From Dipteronia dyeriana (lineage: Eukaryota > Streptophyta > Magnoliopsida > Sapindales > Sapindaceae): DNA of 64,000 nt. Every line of letters starts with the position of its first letter. The first letter of the stretch is position 1. The stretch spans positions 1,118,501-1,182,500 of the forward strand of contig CM065297.1 of the NCBI GenBank assembly GCA_032871835.1, read 5' to 3'. The notes below the pieces were generated by a model. That model was not told where the DNA came from, searched no databases, and saw only the letters and a program-made list of their open reading frames with translations. This document shows, in pieces, positions 36,001 to 46,566 of the stretch. The position numbers and the translations under genes are program-made.

Positions 36001-39000
36001 CTTCATTTTAATATTTTAGGTTTCAAAAACATTAGGGAAATAAGGTTATTTGAAAAGTAAGTACTACATTATTATTAATATTTTTTTTCCAACCTTATAA
36101 TCCTTATTTCGATAATGGCATTGACATATCATTAGCGTTTTTATTTTTTTTTCTTAAAATCGAAAGGGTGAAACTAATGAAAAATGTTGTCAGGTCAGGG
36201 GTGACCCGACAACATTTTTCATTGGTTTCACCCTTTCAAAAAAATGTCGGGTCATGTTGACCTGCCATCGGGTCACCATGACCCGATGGAAAAAAGTGTC
36301 GGGTCAGGGTGACCCGATGTCGGGTCAGACTGACCCGAGAATTTTTCCGTCGGGTCGTGGTGACTCGAATCGGGTCACCATGACCCAATGCCTTTTTTCC
36401 TCGGGTCACCCGATCGATTTCGAAATAAATGAAAATGATGGAAAATAATTGTCGGGTCAGGGTGACCTGACATCGGGTCGTGGTGACCTGATGGAAAAAT
36501 TCTCGGGTCACCCTGACCCGACACTTTTTTCCATCGGGTCATGGTGACCCGATGTCGGGTCAACATGACCTGACATTTTTTAAAAAGGGTGAAACCAATG
36601 AAAAATGTTGTCGGGTCATGGTGACCCGACATCGGGTCACCCCGACCCGATGGGAATTACTATCAGGTCACCTCGACCCGATGGGAAAAATCATCGAGTC
36701 AAGATGACCCGATATCGGGTCACCCCGACCCGATGGGAATTACTGTCGGGTCATGGTGACTCGATATCGGGTCATCTTGACCCGGTGATTTTTCCCATCG
36801 GGTCGAGGTGACCTGATATCGGGTCACCATGACCCGACAATATTTTTCATTGGTTTCACCCTTTCGATTTTAAGAAAAAAAATTAAAAACTCTAATGATA
36901 TGTCAATGCCATTATCAAAATAAGGATTATAAGGTTGGAAAAAAATAATAATAATAATGCAGTACTTACCTTTCAAATAACCTTATTTCCCTAATGTTTT
37001 TGAAACCTAAAAAATTAAAATGAAGAGAAAATATAATTGTTAGATGTTTAGTTATTGGTTTTATGAGTTTGTTAGTAAATTTTAGTTGATGGTTGGTAAA
37101 TTGTTAGTTGAAGTTAGGTAAATCTAATAAATTATGTAATAAATTGAGTGAAGTTATAAGTGAGGGTATTTAGGGAATTTTAGGGCATTTTTGTAATTGT
37201 TTTAGGTTTTCGGTTTTAGGGCAGATTTGCTATGCAGTCCTTCAAATAGGGTAGTTTTGCTAAAATCCCAATTCTTTGATTTTTTTAAGAATTTATCTCT
37301 TCAATTCTTTTATTTTTTTTAAAGATTTTATTATAACTTTATCTATTATTTAATAATTTGAAATTCATTAATTTAAAAGTAAAGGGCAATTAAGATTTTT
37401 TTTTTCAAACAGAATATAGGGACATTTTTGACTTTTTATGGACAAATCTCGGTCAACCATTAAATGGGATGGAAGTCAACTATGGACAAGGGGGTTTGTT
37501 GCAATTAAAGCAATTAGCTGAATATTATGCCTTTTTTTTTTAACTCAGGGTATGTTAGTGCAATTTACCCACATAAGAATATATATCTTAGACAAAGGTT
37601 GCATAGAATCACTGTAGGTAACCCAGGAGTGGTCAGGATGAAATAATGATATTGATACATATATAACCAAAAATGAAAATTTTACAATAGCAGAGAAAAA
37701 AATTAGGGAAAAAAACACAATCTTTGAATGAACAAAATTAAATAAAACTTCAGTGATGAGGATAGATTTCAATCTATACCAAAGCAATCTGAAAGCTTAA
37801 TGCACAAAAGTATCTTATATCCATTAAGACAGGTTACCTTGAATGCGTCGGGGAGCACTTCAGCAACAACCATCCAGATCATACATCCAGCAGCAAAGCC
37901 AGTACAGAACGGAAGGAACTTGTTAAAGGCATCAGCACATATAAATGAAGGAACTGCTACAAGAGGCTGCAATGAATAATAAAGTTAAAAATTTAGCTTT
38001 CCCTTCAAAATCACAGTGCATTTAGAATAATAAATTGGATTGCTTAAGTTGTCAGTTAGCACAGAGCATTACTAAACCAACTGACCAAGAGAACTTGCTC
38101 ATTTTAAACTGACCTAATAAAATGCAAATGACTTCATATACTATGAAATAGAGTCTTCACATCATTTCATTGGGAGCAAATATGCAAAGCAATGTACAAA
38201 ATCAAAACTAGACAAAGTAGTTTCCTAGTTAGTTCTATTGATAAGAAGTCTACTCAAACAGAAATTGAATCTCGAGATTTATCATTTCTTTATTAGTATT
38301 TCAGAACAATGACTTCACTGTAACATATGTCCAAATTGATTCATTTTGTATTACATGTGATATGTTTAAAGCCCAACAAGTCAAAGAACTGTATTACATT
38401 ACCTGAGGTAAGGATGTAATTATACTCCATAACATTGCATTTTGTGGTGAAACACCCCTAGAAGCGAGCACCATGCTCACAGCTAAACCCTCAGGTATAT
38501 TATGCACAGCTATAGCCAAAGTTACCAAAAGGCCTTGAGAAAAGCCTTTTGAGCCGGCAAAAGATACTCCAACACCTGATCCCTCTCCAAATGAATGAAG
38601 AGTCATTATACCGATGACAAGAACAACTTTAGTAGCTTCAGCACCTTTAATGTCCAACATACTCACTTCCCCATATTGTTCAAGAAGCTGTAACCCAAAC
38701 ACATGAAAATGTTAGGAGATATTGTAGACATATACATGGGTACCACACGAAAACCACATAGCATAATGAATAGAAAGTTGGAAACCCAACATTAGATTAA
38801 TAAGCGAGAAACACAAAATCAAATTTATTTATTAAGAAACTGCAACCAATTATAATAGTGATCAAGTGTGTTGTGACTCTAACATGATCAGTTTTACAAT
38901 AAAATGGGTGAAATTTCATTTAGATATGAAAGACAGCCTTCACCTTTTTACAAAGTAAAATGAAAACGCCACCAGCTAAAATCCCAAACACTACCCAATT

Positions 39001-39408
39001 GCTTGCACCATGGCCCTGCCCTTCCTGTATAAGGTCGAAGCTCGCAGCCAACATCACACCAGCAGCCATTCCATTGCATATTCCAGCCCATTGAGGATCA
39101 AGTTCCACAAAGAAGAACGGCACAGCACCTAAACCAGTTGCAGCAGCCATTGCCAAAGTAAATAAAGCTACGGTAGAAACTGATACTCGGTTGTGATTGG
39201 CCTTCCTCTCACCCAACCCACTATTGGTGCCATCTAAACTTAACGTACTCTCAATGCCAGTGCCATCTATAACATTGTTTCCTACATTTTTGTGAGGAGC
39301 AGTTCTTATCTTCTGTGAAATCTCACTTTCCGACACTGCCGTAACACATCCTAGTAGTGCAGCGGACAAGACCAAAACTAACAGGATGTGTTTTACTTCG
39401 AAATACAT
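33097..39408 (-). CDS. double-length ZIP-family metal transporter (five coding exons, 597 aa)
   Basis: The coding exons in transcript order are 39408-38944, 38687-38403, 37966-37838, 34352-34255 and 33913-33097, with GT-AG junctions and continuous frame. The start at 39408 opens a signal-anchor sequence (MYFEVKHILLVLVLSAALLG); the codons upstream contain no ATG. An acidic and Asn-rich lumenal or extracellular segment follows to about 75, then many hydrophobic helices. The ZIP-type metal-site words are HSFGEG (186-191) and HNIPEG (217-222). A second pair, HALAEG (451-456) and HGLPRG (480-485), has nearly the same spacing. It is therefore a ZIP-type zinc or divalent-metal carrier of roughly twice the usual size. 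A 5' UTR intron (39996-39419) is likely. I recall Arabidopsis At3g08650 (putative zinc transporter) as counterpart, of about the same length. The intron between exons 3 and 4 (37837-34353, 3.5 kb) is swollen by nested transposons. Confidence 0.94.
35792..37269. mobile_element. 1.48-kb fold-back Mutator-like element (long inverted arms)
   Basis: The two arms, about 390 bp each (35792-36187 and 36838-37269), are reverse complements with few mismatches and small indels. The terminus GGGATTTTAGCAAAACTACC is at the left, and its inverted copy ends at 37269. The flanks are AATCCTTTG (35783-35791) and AATTCTTTG (37270-37278), a 9-bp duplication with one mismatch, as expected for Mutator-like elements. 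The centre is a CGGGTCA palindrome array. There is no transposase, so the element is non-autonomous. It lies inside the ZIP gene intron and would make a long hairpin in the pre-mRNA. Confidence 0.85.
36188..36837. repeat. array of CGGGTCA / TGACCCG palindromes (core of the fold-back element)
   Basis: By eye, about 16 copies of CGGGTCA and 10 of TGACCCG, plus several one-base variants (CAGGTCA, TGACCTG, CGACCCG), occur in 650 bp. They are mostly paired as TCGGGTCAnnnTGACCCGA with 2-3-base centres and separated by short A/T spacers such as TGGAAAAA and TGGGAATTAC. Higher-order symmetry is present. 36167-36235 is one hairpin bounded by GGGTGAAAC and GTTTCACCC. 36240-36580 is a larger palindrome centred near 36415. 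36588-36860 is a third, centred near 36725. It is richer in GC than the surrounding intron. Open frames across it are artefacts of the repeat. Confidence 0.9.
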
Positions 39409-40518
39409 TGTTCTCTTCCTATAAATCACCAAATAATCCGTTGCTTCCTTAAATACAACTCATTATGTTAATTCACCGCTACAAAAATTCCAAACAGGTG
39501 AGTTCCACAGAAAATGCCTTCAAAAGCCAACTTTGAGACAGAAGTACAGAGCTTTGGTCATCAACTGTTCAATATCTGCTACAATTCAAAAATTAAATTT
39601 TCACATGTAATGAGCTCTTGTCACAAGATAATAATGCAACCAAAATATGATCTAAAAGTCAAATTACCGAAAACAATCAGGAGAAAACCCAGAAGAATCT
39701 ACTAAATCTGCCATTTTTTTTTTGTAAAATGAACCTGATCAAAATTGAGAACCATAAAACCTAAATTCAATTGACAATCTTCCACAAACAGAATTCGAAG
39801 AACATTTACGTTCACATTTCATATCCTATCAGTCAATTAAGGCAATGACTAATCCCCCAGGAAAAAAAAAATCGAATACCAATCACAAACCCTAAAGCAA
39901 ATGAACCTGAAACACAGAAATCAAACAAAATTGAAAATAGGGTTTCATTGCTAATTGCTAGATTTACAAAAAAGAAAGATAAAAATTGAGACTTACCGTT
40001 GACGCCAAGAGCCTTTGAACAGAACGAGACAGACAGTATGTTCCAAGGAAAATAATAAAATTGTAAAATGGTAGTAGAACAGAAATAATCGTCAGTAACA
40101 AAGAACAAGTAAAAATGGAAATATTAGATTTTTTTCTATAAAAGAAAAAAATTATAATTTTTGATTAACAATGGTGGTGATCGCACGTTGTTTTCCAGAA
40201 TGAATTGACCCTAAAACCAGCAACGCACAACCCACCGGGCATCAAACACTTTAAGCGGATTTTAAATTATTAGATAATTTATATATATATATATACTTGA
40301 AAAGAAAGCTGTCAGGCTGATGACGTTATCAAACCGGTTTCAAACGGCAGAGACTTCGCAAACTACAAAAGTCAACCAAACCAGCCACTGCAAATCCTAC
40401 GTGGCACGAGAATTACTGCTCGCTTTAAACGCTACATTTTTTTTTACCGTCAATCAACGAGACAATGTCATCGAGTCGTGACATGACTAGAGCGCCACCA
40501 AGTCAACTGAGACTCTAA
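39409..40518 (-). promoter_or_regulatory. leader and promoter of the ZIP gene
   Basis: The probable 5' UTR intron is 39996-39419 (donor CG|GTAAGT, acceptor TTTATAG|GA), placing the first exon near 40000-40100. The promoter lies to the right, up to the Harbinger-type element at 40519. An AT run stands at 40278-40295. No gene is seen in this stretch. Confidence 0.4.
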
Positions 40519-41708
40519 GGCGGTGTTTGGTTGGGTGGAATAGAATGGAAAGAAATTCATTCCATTTGTTTGGTTTGTTTAATTCCAATTGAATGAGCAT
40601 TCCATTGGAATGAGGATTCCACCATTTTGGTGGAATGAGCATTCCATCCAAAAACCAATAGAATGTCGATTCCATTCCATTAACACATTTTCTTTCCAAA
40701 AATAGCCCTCTATCCCACAACTCAATTCCAAAAATACCCTCATTTCCAAAAATAATATATATATTATAAATATCATAATATTATATAATATTTATTATTA
40801 TAATAATTATTATATATATATACTATATAATTTATACTTTTATATTTTATTATTATTATCCAAAATGAACATTATATTTTCTAATTATATATATTATTAT
40901 ATATATATCAATATTTCTAATAATATATATTATTATATATTATTATATAATTTATACTTTTATATTTTATTATTATTATCCAAAATGAACATTATATTTT
41001 CTAATTATATATATAATTATATATATATACACATTATATAATTATATATAATATTTATATATTTAATAATATTAATATTAATAATAACAATATTTCTAAT
41101 ATATAATATATAATATTTATAATATATAGTATATAATATTTCTAATATATAGTATATAAATATATAATAATATTTATAATATATGTATATGATATATTTT
41201 ATTTAATATATAATAATATATATTATATTATATATATTATTATGTAATATATTTATAATATATATTATATAGAAATATATAACATATATTGTAATAATAT
41301 ATATTTTATATTATAATAATATATATATATATAATATTTATATATAAATATAATATTATATATACTTTCATATTTTTTATTTATTTATAATATATAATGT
41401 TATTATAAATGTTTTGTAATTAGGGGTATTTTGGTCAAAATACAATTGATTCCATTCCATTCAGTTGTTAACCAAACAAAATATTATTGATTTAGATATT
41501 GATTCTAAAGTCCCAACCAAACAAATAAATCAGTTTTCCATTCCTTTCCATTCCAATTCTCATTTTCATTACCATTCAAATTCTCATTCTCATTACCATT
41601 CAAATTCTCATTCTCATTACCATTCAAATTCTCATTCTCATTACCATTCAAATTCTCATTCTCATTACCATTCAAATTCTCATTCCACCATAGTAACCAA
41701 ACGCCACC
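40519..41708. mobile_element. 1.19-kb PIF/Harbinger-type non-autonomous element
   Basis: The left end is GGCGGTGTTTGGTTGGGTGG. The reverse complement of the right end reads GGTGGCGTTTGGTTACTATG followed by GTGGAAT. Both are flanked by TAA (40516-40518 and 41709-41711), the Harbinger target site. The sub-terminal parts consist of repeated ATTCCATT-like words. The middle (40747-41400) is almost pure AT, and the right quarter is a 24-bp minisatellite. There is no transposase, so it is a large MITE or deletion derivative. It lies just upstream of the ZIP gene promoter. Confidence 0.85.
41556..41689. repeat. 24-bp minisatellite inside the Harbinger-type element
   Basis: More than five units of ATTCTCATTCTCATTACCAT followed by TCAA are nearly identical; the first unit has TTTTC for TTCTC. 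They encode a repetitive peptide by chance and are not a gene. Confidence 0.95.
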
Positions 41709-42490
41709 TAAGAGAGTGAGAGGAGATTTGGTAGAATGTCCACTGGTCACGTCAAGAGACGAGACTGAATCGTCGAGAGCCAGAACTCGAGCTTGTAGCA
41801 GAAATGAAAGAAAGCGCATGGATTTGATACAGAAATCGACTGGCGTGCCACTGATTCGACCGGTGCCGGTCCTAACTATGCTGATATCATTGGACGAAAT
41901 CTAAAAAATGAGTTTATACCGAAATCATTCCCATTTTATCTCAAAATAAAAATAAAAATAAAAATAAAAATAAAACAATCCATAATTTGTATGTCTCCGG
42001 TTGTCCTTTATTTCCTTTGATTGAAGGAGAAGAAATGAAGAAATTATATAGATAATAGTTAATAGGAAAGTATAAAACTTTAAAAAAAAATGGGTTTTGT
42101 ATTGGAATAAAACGAATTGACTCATGTTATTTTTTTTTTTTGATATTATTTTAGTTTTTTTTTTTTTAGTTTCTTTTTTACAATTTAACTTATAACAAAA
42201 ACTTATGTCATATGTTTGGGGCCTCTAAACATGACGGGCCCAAGGCATGCGTCCACTCTTGACCCACCCCATGGCTGCCCCTGAATTCGACTCGGCCAGA
42301 AGATACTAAATCGTTTGAATTTGACAATCACAATAAAAATGAAAGACAACCCTCGGATTTGAAAAGAAAAAACAATATTTGCAGTAAAAAGTTCATTTGC
42401 TTATTATGGACAATAGATATACACGAAGATTACAAACCTTTACATGGATTTATCCGAACTATCTAAAAATTGTACACAAATACAAGGTTG
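41709..42490. other. intergenic DNA between the Harbinger-type element and the LINE nest
   Basis: An (AAAAAT)n microsatellite lies at 41943-41975. The region near 42220-42290 contains GGGGCCTCTAAACATGACGG, reminiscent of plant LTR or SINE sequences but without visible ends. No gene is supported. Confidence 0.4.
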
Positions 42491-43715
42491 CAATGTTACA
42501 AGTTTTTTTTCTTCCAGGGAAATAAAGGATTATCAGTCGAAATAAAGGAACCAACACGGAAGAAATTCCTCAAGCCAAAACATGTTCTCGACAAAAGAGA
42601 TACCGTTTTTAGCTAACATATGGGCTACTTGATTAGCCTTTCTGGAAACGAAATTAATAGAACCACAATGCACCTGCTCCAGCAAAACATGAATATCATC
42701 AATAACAACCCCAATCTTAGAGCAGAGGGGATTTTTGCTATTGATCCAGCCCACAACGACTTCAGCACCTGATTCAATACAGCACGAAGTTAGACTAGTT
42801 TCAATAGTCAGCTTAATGCCACGAAAAATAGCTACTGCTTCCGCCACTTGTGGGGAGAGAGTTACTTCAATCTTTTGAGAACTAGAGGCCATAACAAAAC
42901 CTTCCGAATCACGGATCACAATCCCAACACCTACCAAACGCCCAGCCAGAGTCGCATCACAGTTGATCTTGTATATAGCTAGAGCAGGGGGGATCCAAAT
43001 AGGATTTCTGGGAGTAGTTTTATCGGGCATACTGTCTGTAACAATGCAATTATCGAGAAATTCATCAAGAAAGTTGCGAGCCCAATCCACCACATCTACC
43101 TCCTTATCATAAATAGACTCATGAACATCAGCATTACAAAGGAACCACATTTTCCACAAACACACACAAAACATACCAAAATCTTCAATTTTTAAACGAG
43201 AAAATAGCCAAAAATGAAATCAAAGAAATGGACGTTATCCTTATGAACACCAGCCAGTTTCGGACTCCAAAATGCACGAACCAACTTTAATCAGCTATAA
43301 CCCCATAGCCCATGAAAGATAGACTCATTTTATGTTTGCACATAAAACATAGAATATCAACTGGAATTTTTTGTCGGGCCAAAACCTCATAAGAGAGAAG
43401 CATATTGTTGGAAGCCTTCCACACAAAAACCTTTATCTTGGTAGGAATTTGAAGGTTCCAAAGAGATTTCCACCACGAAATAGAGATATTTGAAAAGTAA
43501 CTCGAATTGGACGAGTCAATATCTGAACTAATAGAACGCCCCACCCAATAGCCACTCTTAGCAGAAAATACCTTTCTGATCGAAGTGTCACTGAAGAGAA
43601 TCTTTCACATTGTTTCTCCCAATAGGAATACTCAAAATAGATGTAATATCATCCTCCTAGAAGATGTTTTTTACTAGTTCCATATTCCACTCACTAAAGG
43701 GAGTTAACAATTGAT

Positions 43716-43868
43716 CAACAGTGGCATTGTCACCTAATTTTTTTATTTTTTTATTTTTTTATTTGAGGGAGGGGGGGGAGGGGAGAGAGAAAGGTCTGAT
43801 CGTATTCGGTCTCGAGATCCATCAATCCTTATAAATACGGATCTTAGTGCTGACCCCACTCTTCAACA
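43716..43868 (-). mobile_element. possible short SINE-like insertion in LINE ORF2
   Basis: Between two copies of TCAACAG (about 43717 and 43863) lies a segment unlike the LINE. On the - strand it starts GAGTGGGGTCAGCACTAAGA, contains GATCTCGAGACCGAATACGA, runs through a C-rich tract and ends in repeated (AAAAAAAT) units, like a retroposon tail. The duplication is only 7 bp and I do not recognise a Pol III promoter, so this is tentative. Confidence 0.3.
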
Positions 43869-44831
43869 GGTATCTGCTATGATAATTTCCTTGCCCCACG
43901 TCAAGCTCTTCCAAATGAAAGAGGATGCAGACTTAAATTTTGTGTCAAGCAAATCACCATGTGGGAAATTACATGCTTTTAGCACCCGGGCTGCTAAGGA
44001 ATTTCCATTAGTCATGATTCGCAAACATTGAAGTTTCTAAATCCCTAAACCCAAACCTTTTTTTTTTTGCCTCACATAACCTGTACCAAGTGCACCAATA
44101 TATCTTCCATGAGTGTCCATTACTCCGCCACTAAAACCGTGCACAAAAAAGGTAAACCTCATTCAATAAACACTTAGGAAGTTGAAAAAGGTTCATAGTT
44201 TAAGTGGGGATGGCTTGAATGACAGCCTAAATCAAAACCTTTTTCCTACCCGTCGACAAAAACTTGTCATGCCACCATTTGATTTTATCCCATATTATAT
44301 TGGTGATATCAGAGAAAATTTCCTTTTTCTTTCTCCTTATAAAACAAGTTAAACATAAGTACCTTTCATGGCAATCCACAATACCAATACCGAGGAACAT
44401 TGTCAATTTTTTGAAATTTATAATTTGCCCATATGCTCTTGCATATGTGTGTAGGATTCTCCTGATCACAACACAGTTGGAGGTAGTAGTCTTAGCAAAT
44501 AAAAGACTATCATCCGTAAAGAATATGTGGGATATAGTCGGACCATTTTGGCTATATTTAAAACCTTGAAACTCCCCACTCCCAATTGCTTGATTAACCA
44601 AGCTAGAGAAGCCTTCTGCACAAAATAGGAATAAGTAGGGAGAAATTGGATCGCCTTGACGTAGCCCACGCGACGGCTTAATGTGGCCACAGATTTCGCC
44701 GCTAAGCATAAAGGAATAAGAAACAGACGAGATGCAACGCATGACTAGGCAGATCCATCGCTCGAAAAACCCCAGCTTCTGTATCATATTTTCGATAAAA
44801 AACCATTCCACACGATCATATGCCTTCGACA

Positions 44832-45250
44832 TAGACTTGACGTTGGTTCTGGTTCCGGTTCATAGGGAAGGGGAACTGGAATCGAAATCGGGTGATGAAG
44901 TTCCGGTTCCGGCGGTTCGATTCATTTTTTTTGTCTAATAAAAAAAATTAGAAATGTTATATGTAGCTATGTAAGATTGTAAAATGTAAATGCATTTTAT
45001 TTAGTCACCGGAAGAAAAATAAACAAAAAAAAATGACATTAAAAATTTAAAATTTGAAAAATAAATAAATAAATAAATTTGAGGAACCGGGCGATTCGAA
45101 CCGAATCGAAACCGTCAGTTCTAGTCCGGTTCGAACCGCCCGGTTCCAGAAAATGGTGAACTGAAATCGAAAAAACCAATTCCGATTCCGGTTTTTGACA
45201 GGCAGTTCCGATTCGGTTCACCGGTTCAAACCGACTCGCCGTCAAGTCTA
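44832..45250. mobile_element. 419-bp hAT-type MITE inside the LINE reverse transcriptase
   Basis: The terminal inverted repeats are TAGACTTGACGTTGG (44832) and CCGTCAAGTCTA (ending 45250). A perfect 8-bp duplication CTTCGACA lies at 44824-44831 and 45251-45258. The 8-bp target and TAG-type terminus are features of hAT elements. The interior is rich in GGTTCCGG and CCGGTTC words, typical of plant hAT MITEs. It splits the reverse transcriptase between LDMSK and KAYDRV; the duplicated codons for MSK are visible on both sides. Confidence 0.92.
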
Positions 45251-45478
45251 CTTCGACATATCCAGCTTGATCGCCATGGAACCCCGCTTCTTTTTCCTCA
45301 TTTTAATTCTATGCATACATTCAAAACTAATCAAAAAGTTATCAGAGATCAAACGTCCAAGAATGAAGGTACTTTGTGCCTCAGAAATAACCCTATCCAG
45401 TGCATAATGAAATTGGTTGGCGATAGACTTTACCACAATCTTGTAAAGGACGTTACACAAACAGATTGGACTGAAATC

Positions 45479-46535
45479 TGTTGGAAAAAGTGCCATAAGA
45501 ACACATGTTATTAATTTTTTGTTGAAATAATAATTGGATTGACATTTCATTTTATATTTGTGTACATATAATGTTATTAATATTATAATAATAACATAAA
45601 ATTCCATGATTATTAAATGTAATATTAAACATAGTATGTAAGTTGTTATATACATGATGGTTATGTTTAATATAATAATCTTAATTGTCTGTAATCGATA
45701 ATTAAAGTTGAGATCTTTAATTAATTAAAATTAATAGTACGGTTCATTTCCATTAAGAATGGAACAGTTTTATACGAACTGTTGATGTTGTGACATTAGA
45801 ATGAAGGTATTTTGTGTAATAAGATTATACAAGACATGAACATGATAAATTGGAATATTTAATAATCTCTGTCTTGAAACAAAGTATTCCCATTTATCAA
45901 ATAGATGGTCATATATGGAACGATCTTAATCCTGAGTATTTAACAGACTCCTACTTATTGACTTGTGTCTTATGACTTACTCGATGTGGTTTGCTTAAGA
46001 TGCCAAACCTAAAACCTTGTATCTTGGAGACATGATGATATACTTAGCTGGGAATGATAATATACAAGATGGAATCCATTCCTTCTTAATTGAAGTAGAC
46101 AAACGGTTCTCTTGAGTAAATGATTCGGGTCTTGAACAATAGAGCACTCAATTTATGATAAGATTATAAATAATTGTTCATTAGAGAATCACGAGCACTC
46201 AAGGATAAATATATAATTGAGATGTCAACATATTTGAACATAGCTCATATTATGAACTGTTTATGGAGGATTGATCTGTATGTAATGATTATATCAATGG
46301 ACTGTTCGAGTGTAGTACTAGTTTTTTAGTAGAATAAATTTGAAATTAATAAATCTAATATTTAATTAAAGAGTTTGATTAAATATTAAAGATTTATTGG
46401 AGTTTGAAATTATAGGTCCATGTGTCCCCATTACATCTCCATAACAGTGTATTGAATATTAATGTATAATGACTAACGAGGCTTAATGATTAATTTAGAA
46501 TTAATCATCTATACATAAATGAGTTTATGCCAAAT

Positions 46536-46566
<31 letters not shown>

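Larger units (their letters stand above)
34810..37570. mobile_element. outer terminal-inverted-repeat element in the ZIP intron, host of the fold-back element
   Basis: The left end GGGTCAATTGCACTAACATA (from 34810) and the reverse complement of the right end, GGGTAAATTGCACTAACATA (to 37570), match. Similarity runs on through CCCTGAGTT, a T/A run, ATAATATTC and AATTGCTTTAATTGCA, so each arm is about 75 bp with weaker similarity beyond. This makes a 2.76-kb structure containing the complete inner element 35792-37269. Without the inner element the outer one is about 1.3 kb and non-coding. I could not define a perfect target-site duplication (AGAATATAC/AGAATATAT near the ends is a weak candidate). 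Termini starting GGG suggest a Mutator-like origin. Confidence 0.65.

Noticed and set aside
36236..36811. Open frames of 64-91 codons across the CGGGTCA array
   Set aside because: They exist in both strands and several frames and encode only the translated repeat, so they are not genes.
36188..36837. CRISPR-like array
   Set aside because: The repeat is 7 bp, occurs in both orientations with tiny similar spacers, and lies in a plant intron inside a transposon.
41465..41819. His/Ser- and Asn/Glu-rich open frames
   Set aside because: They are translations of the 24-bp minisatellite in the Harbinger-type element.
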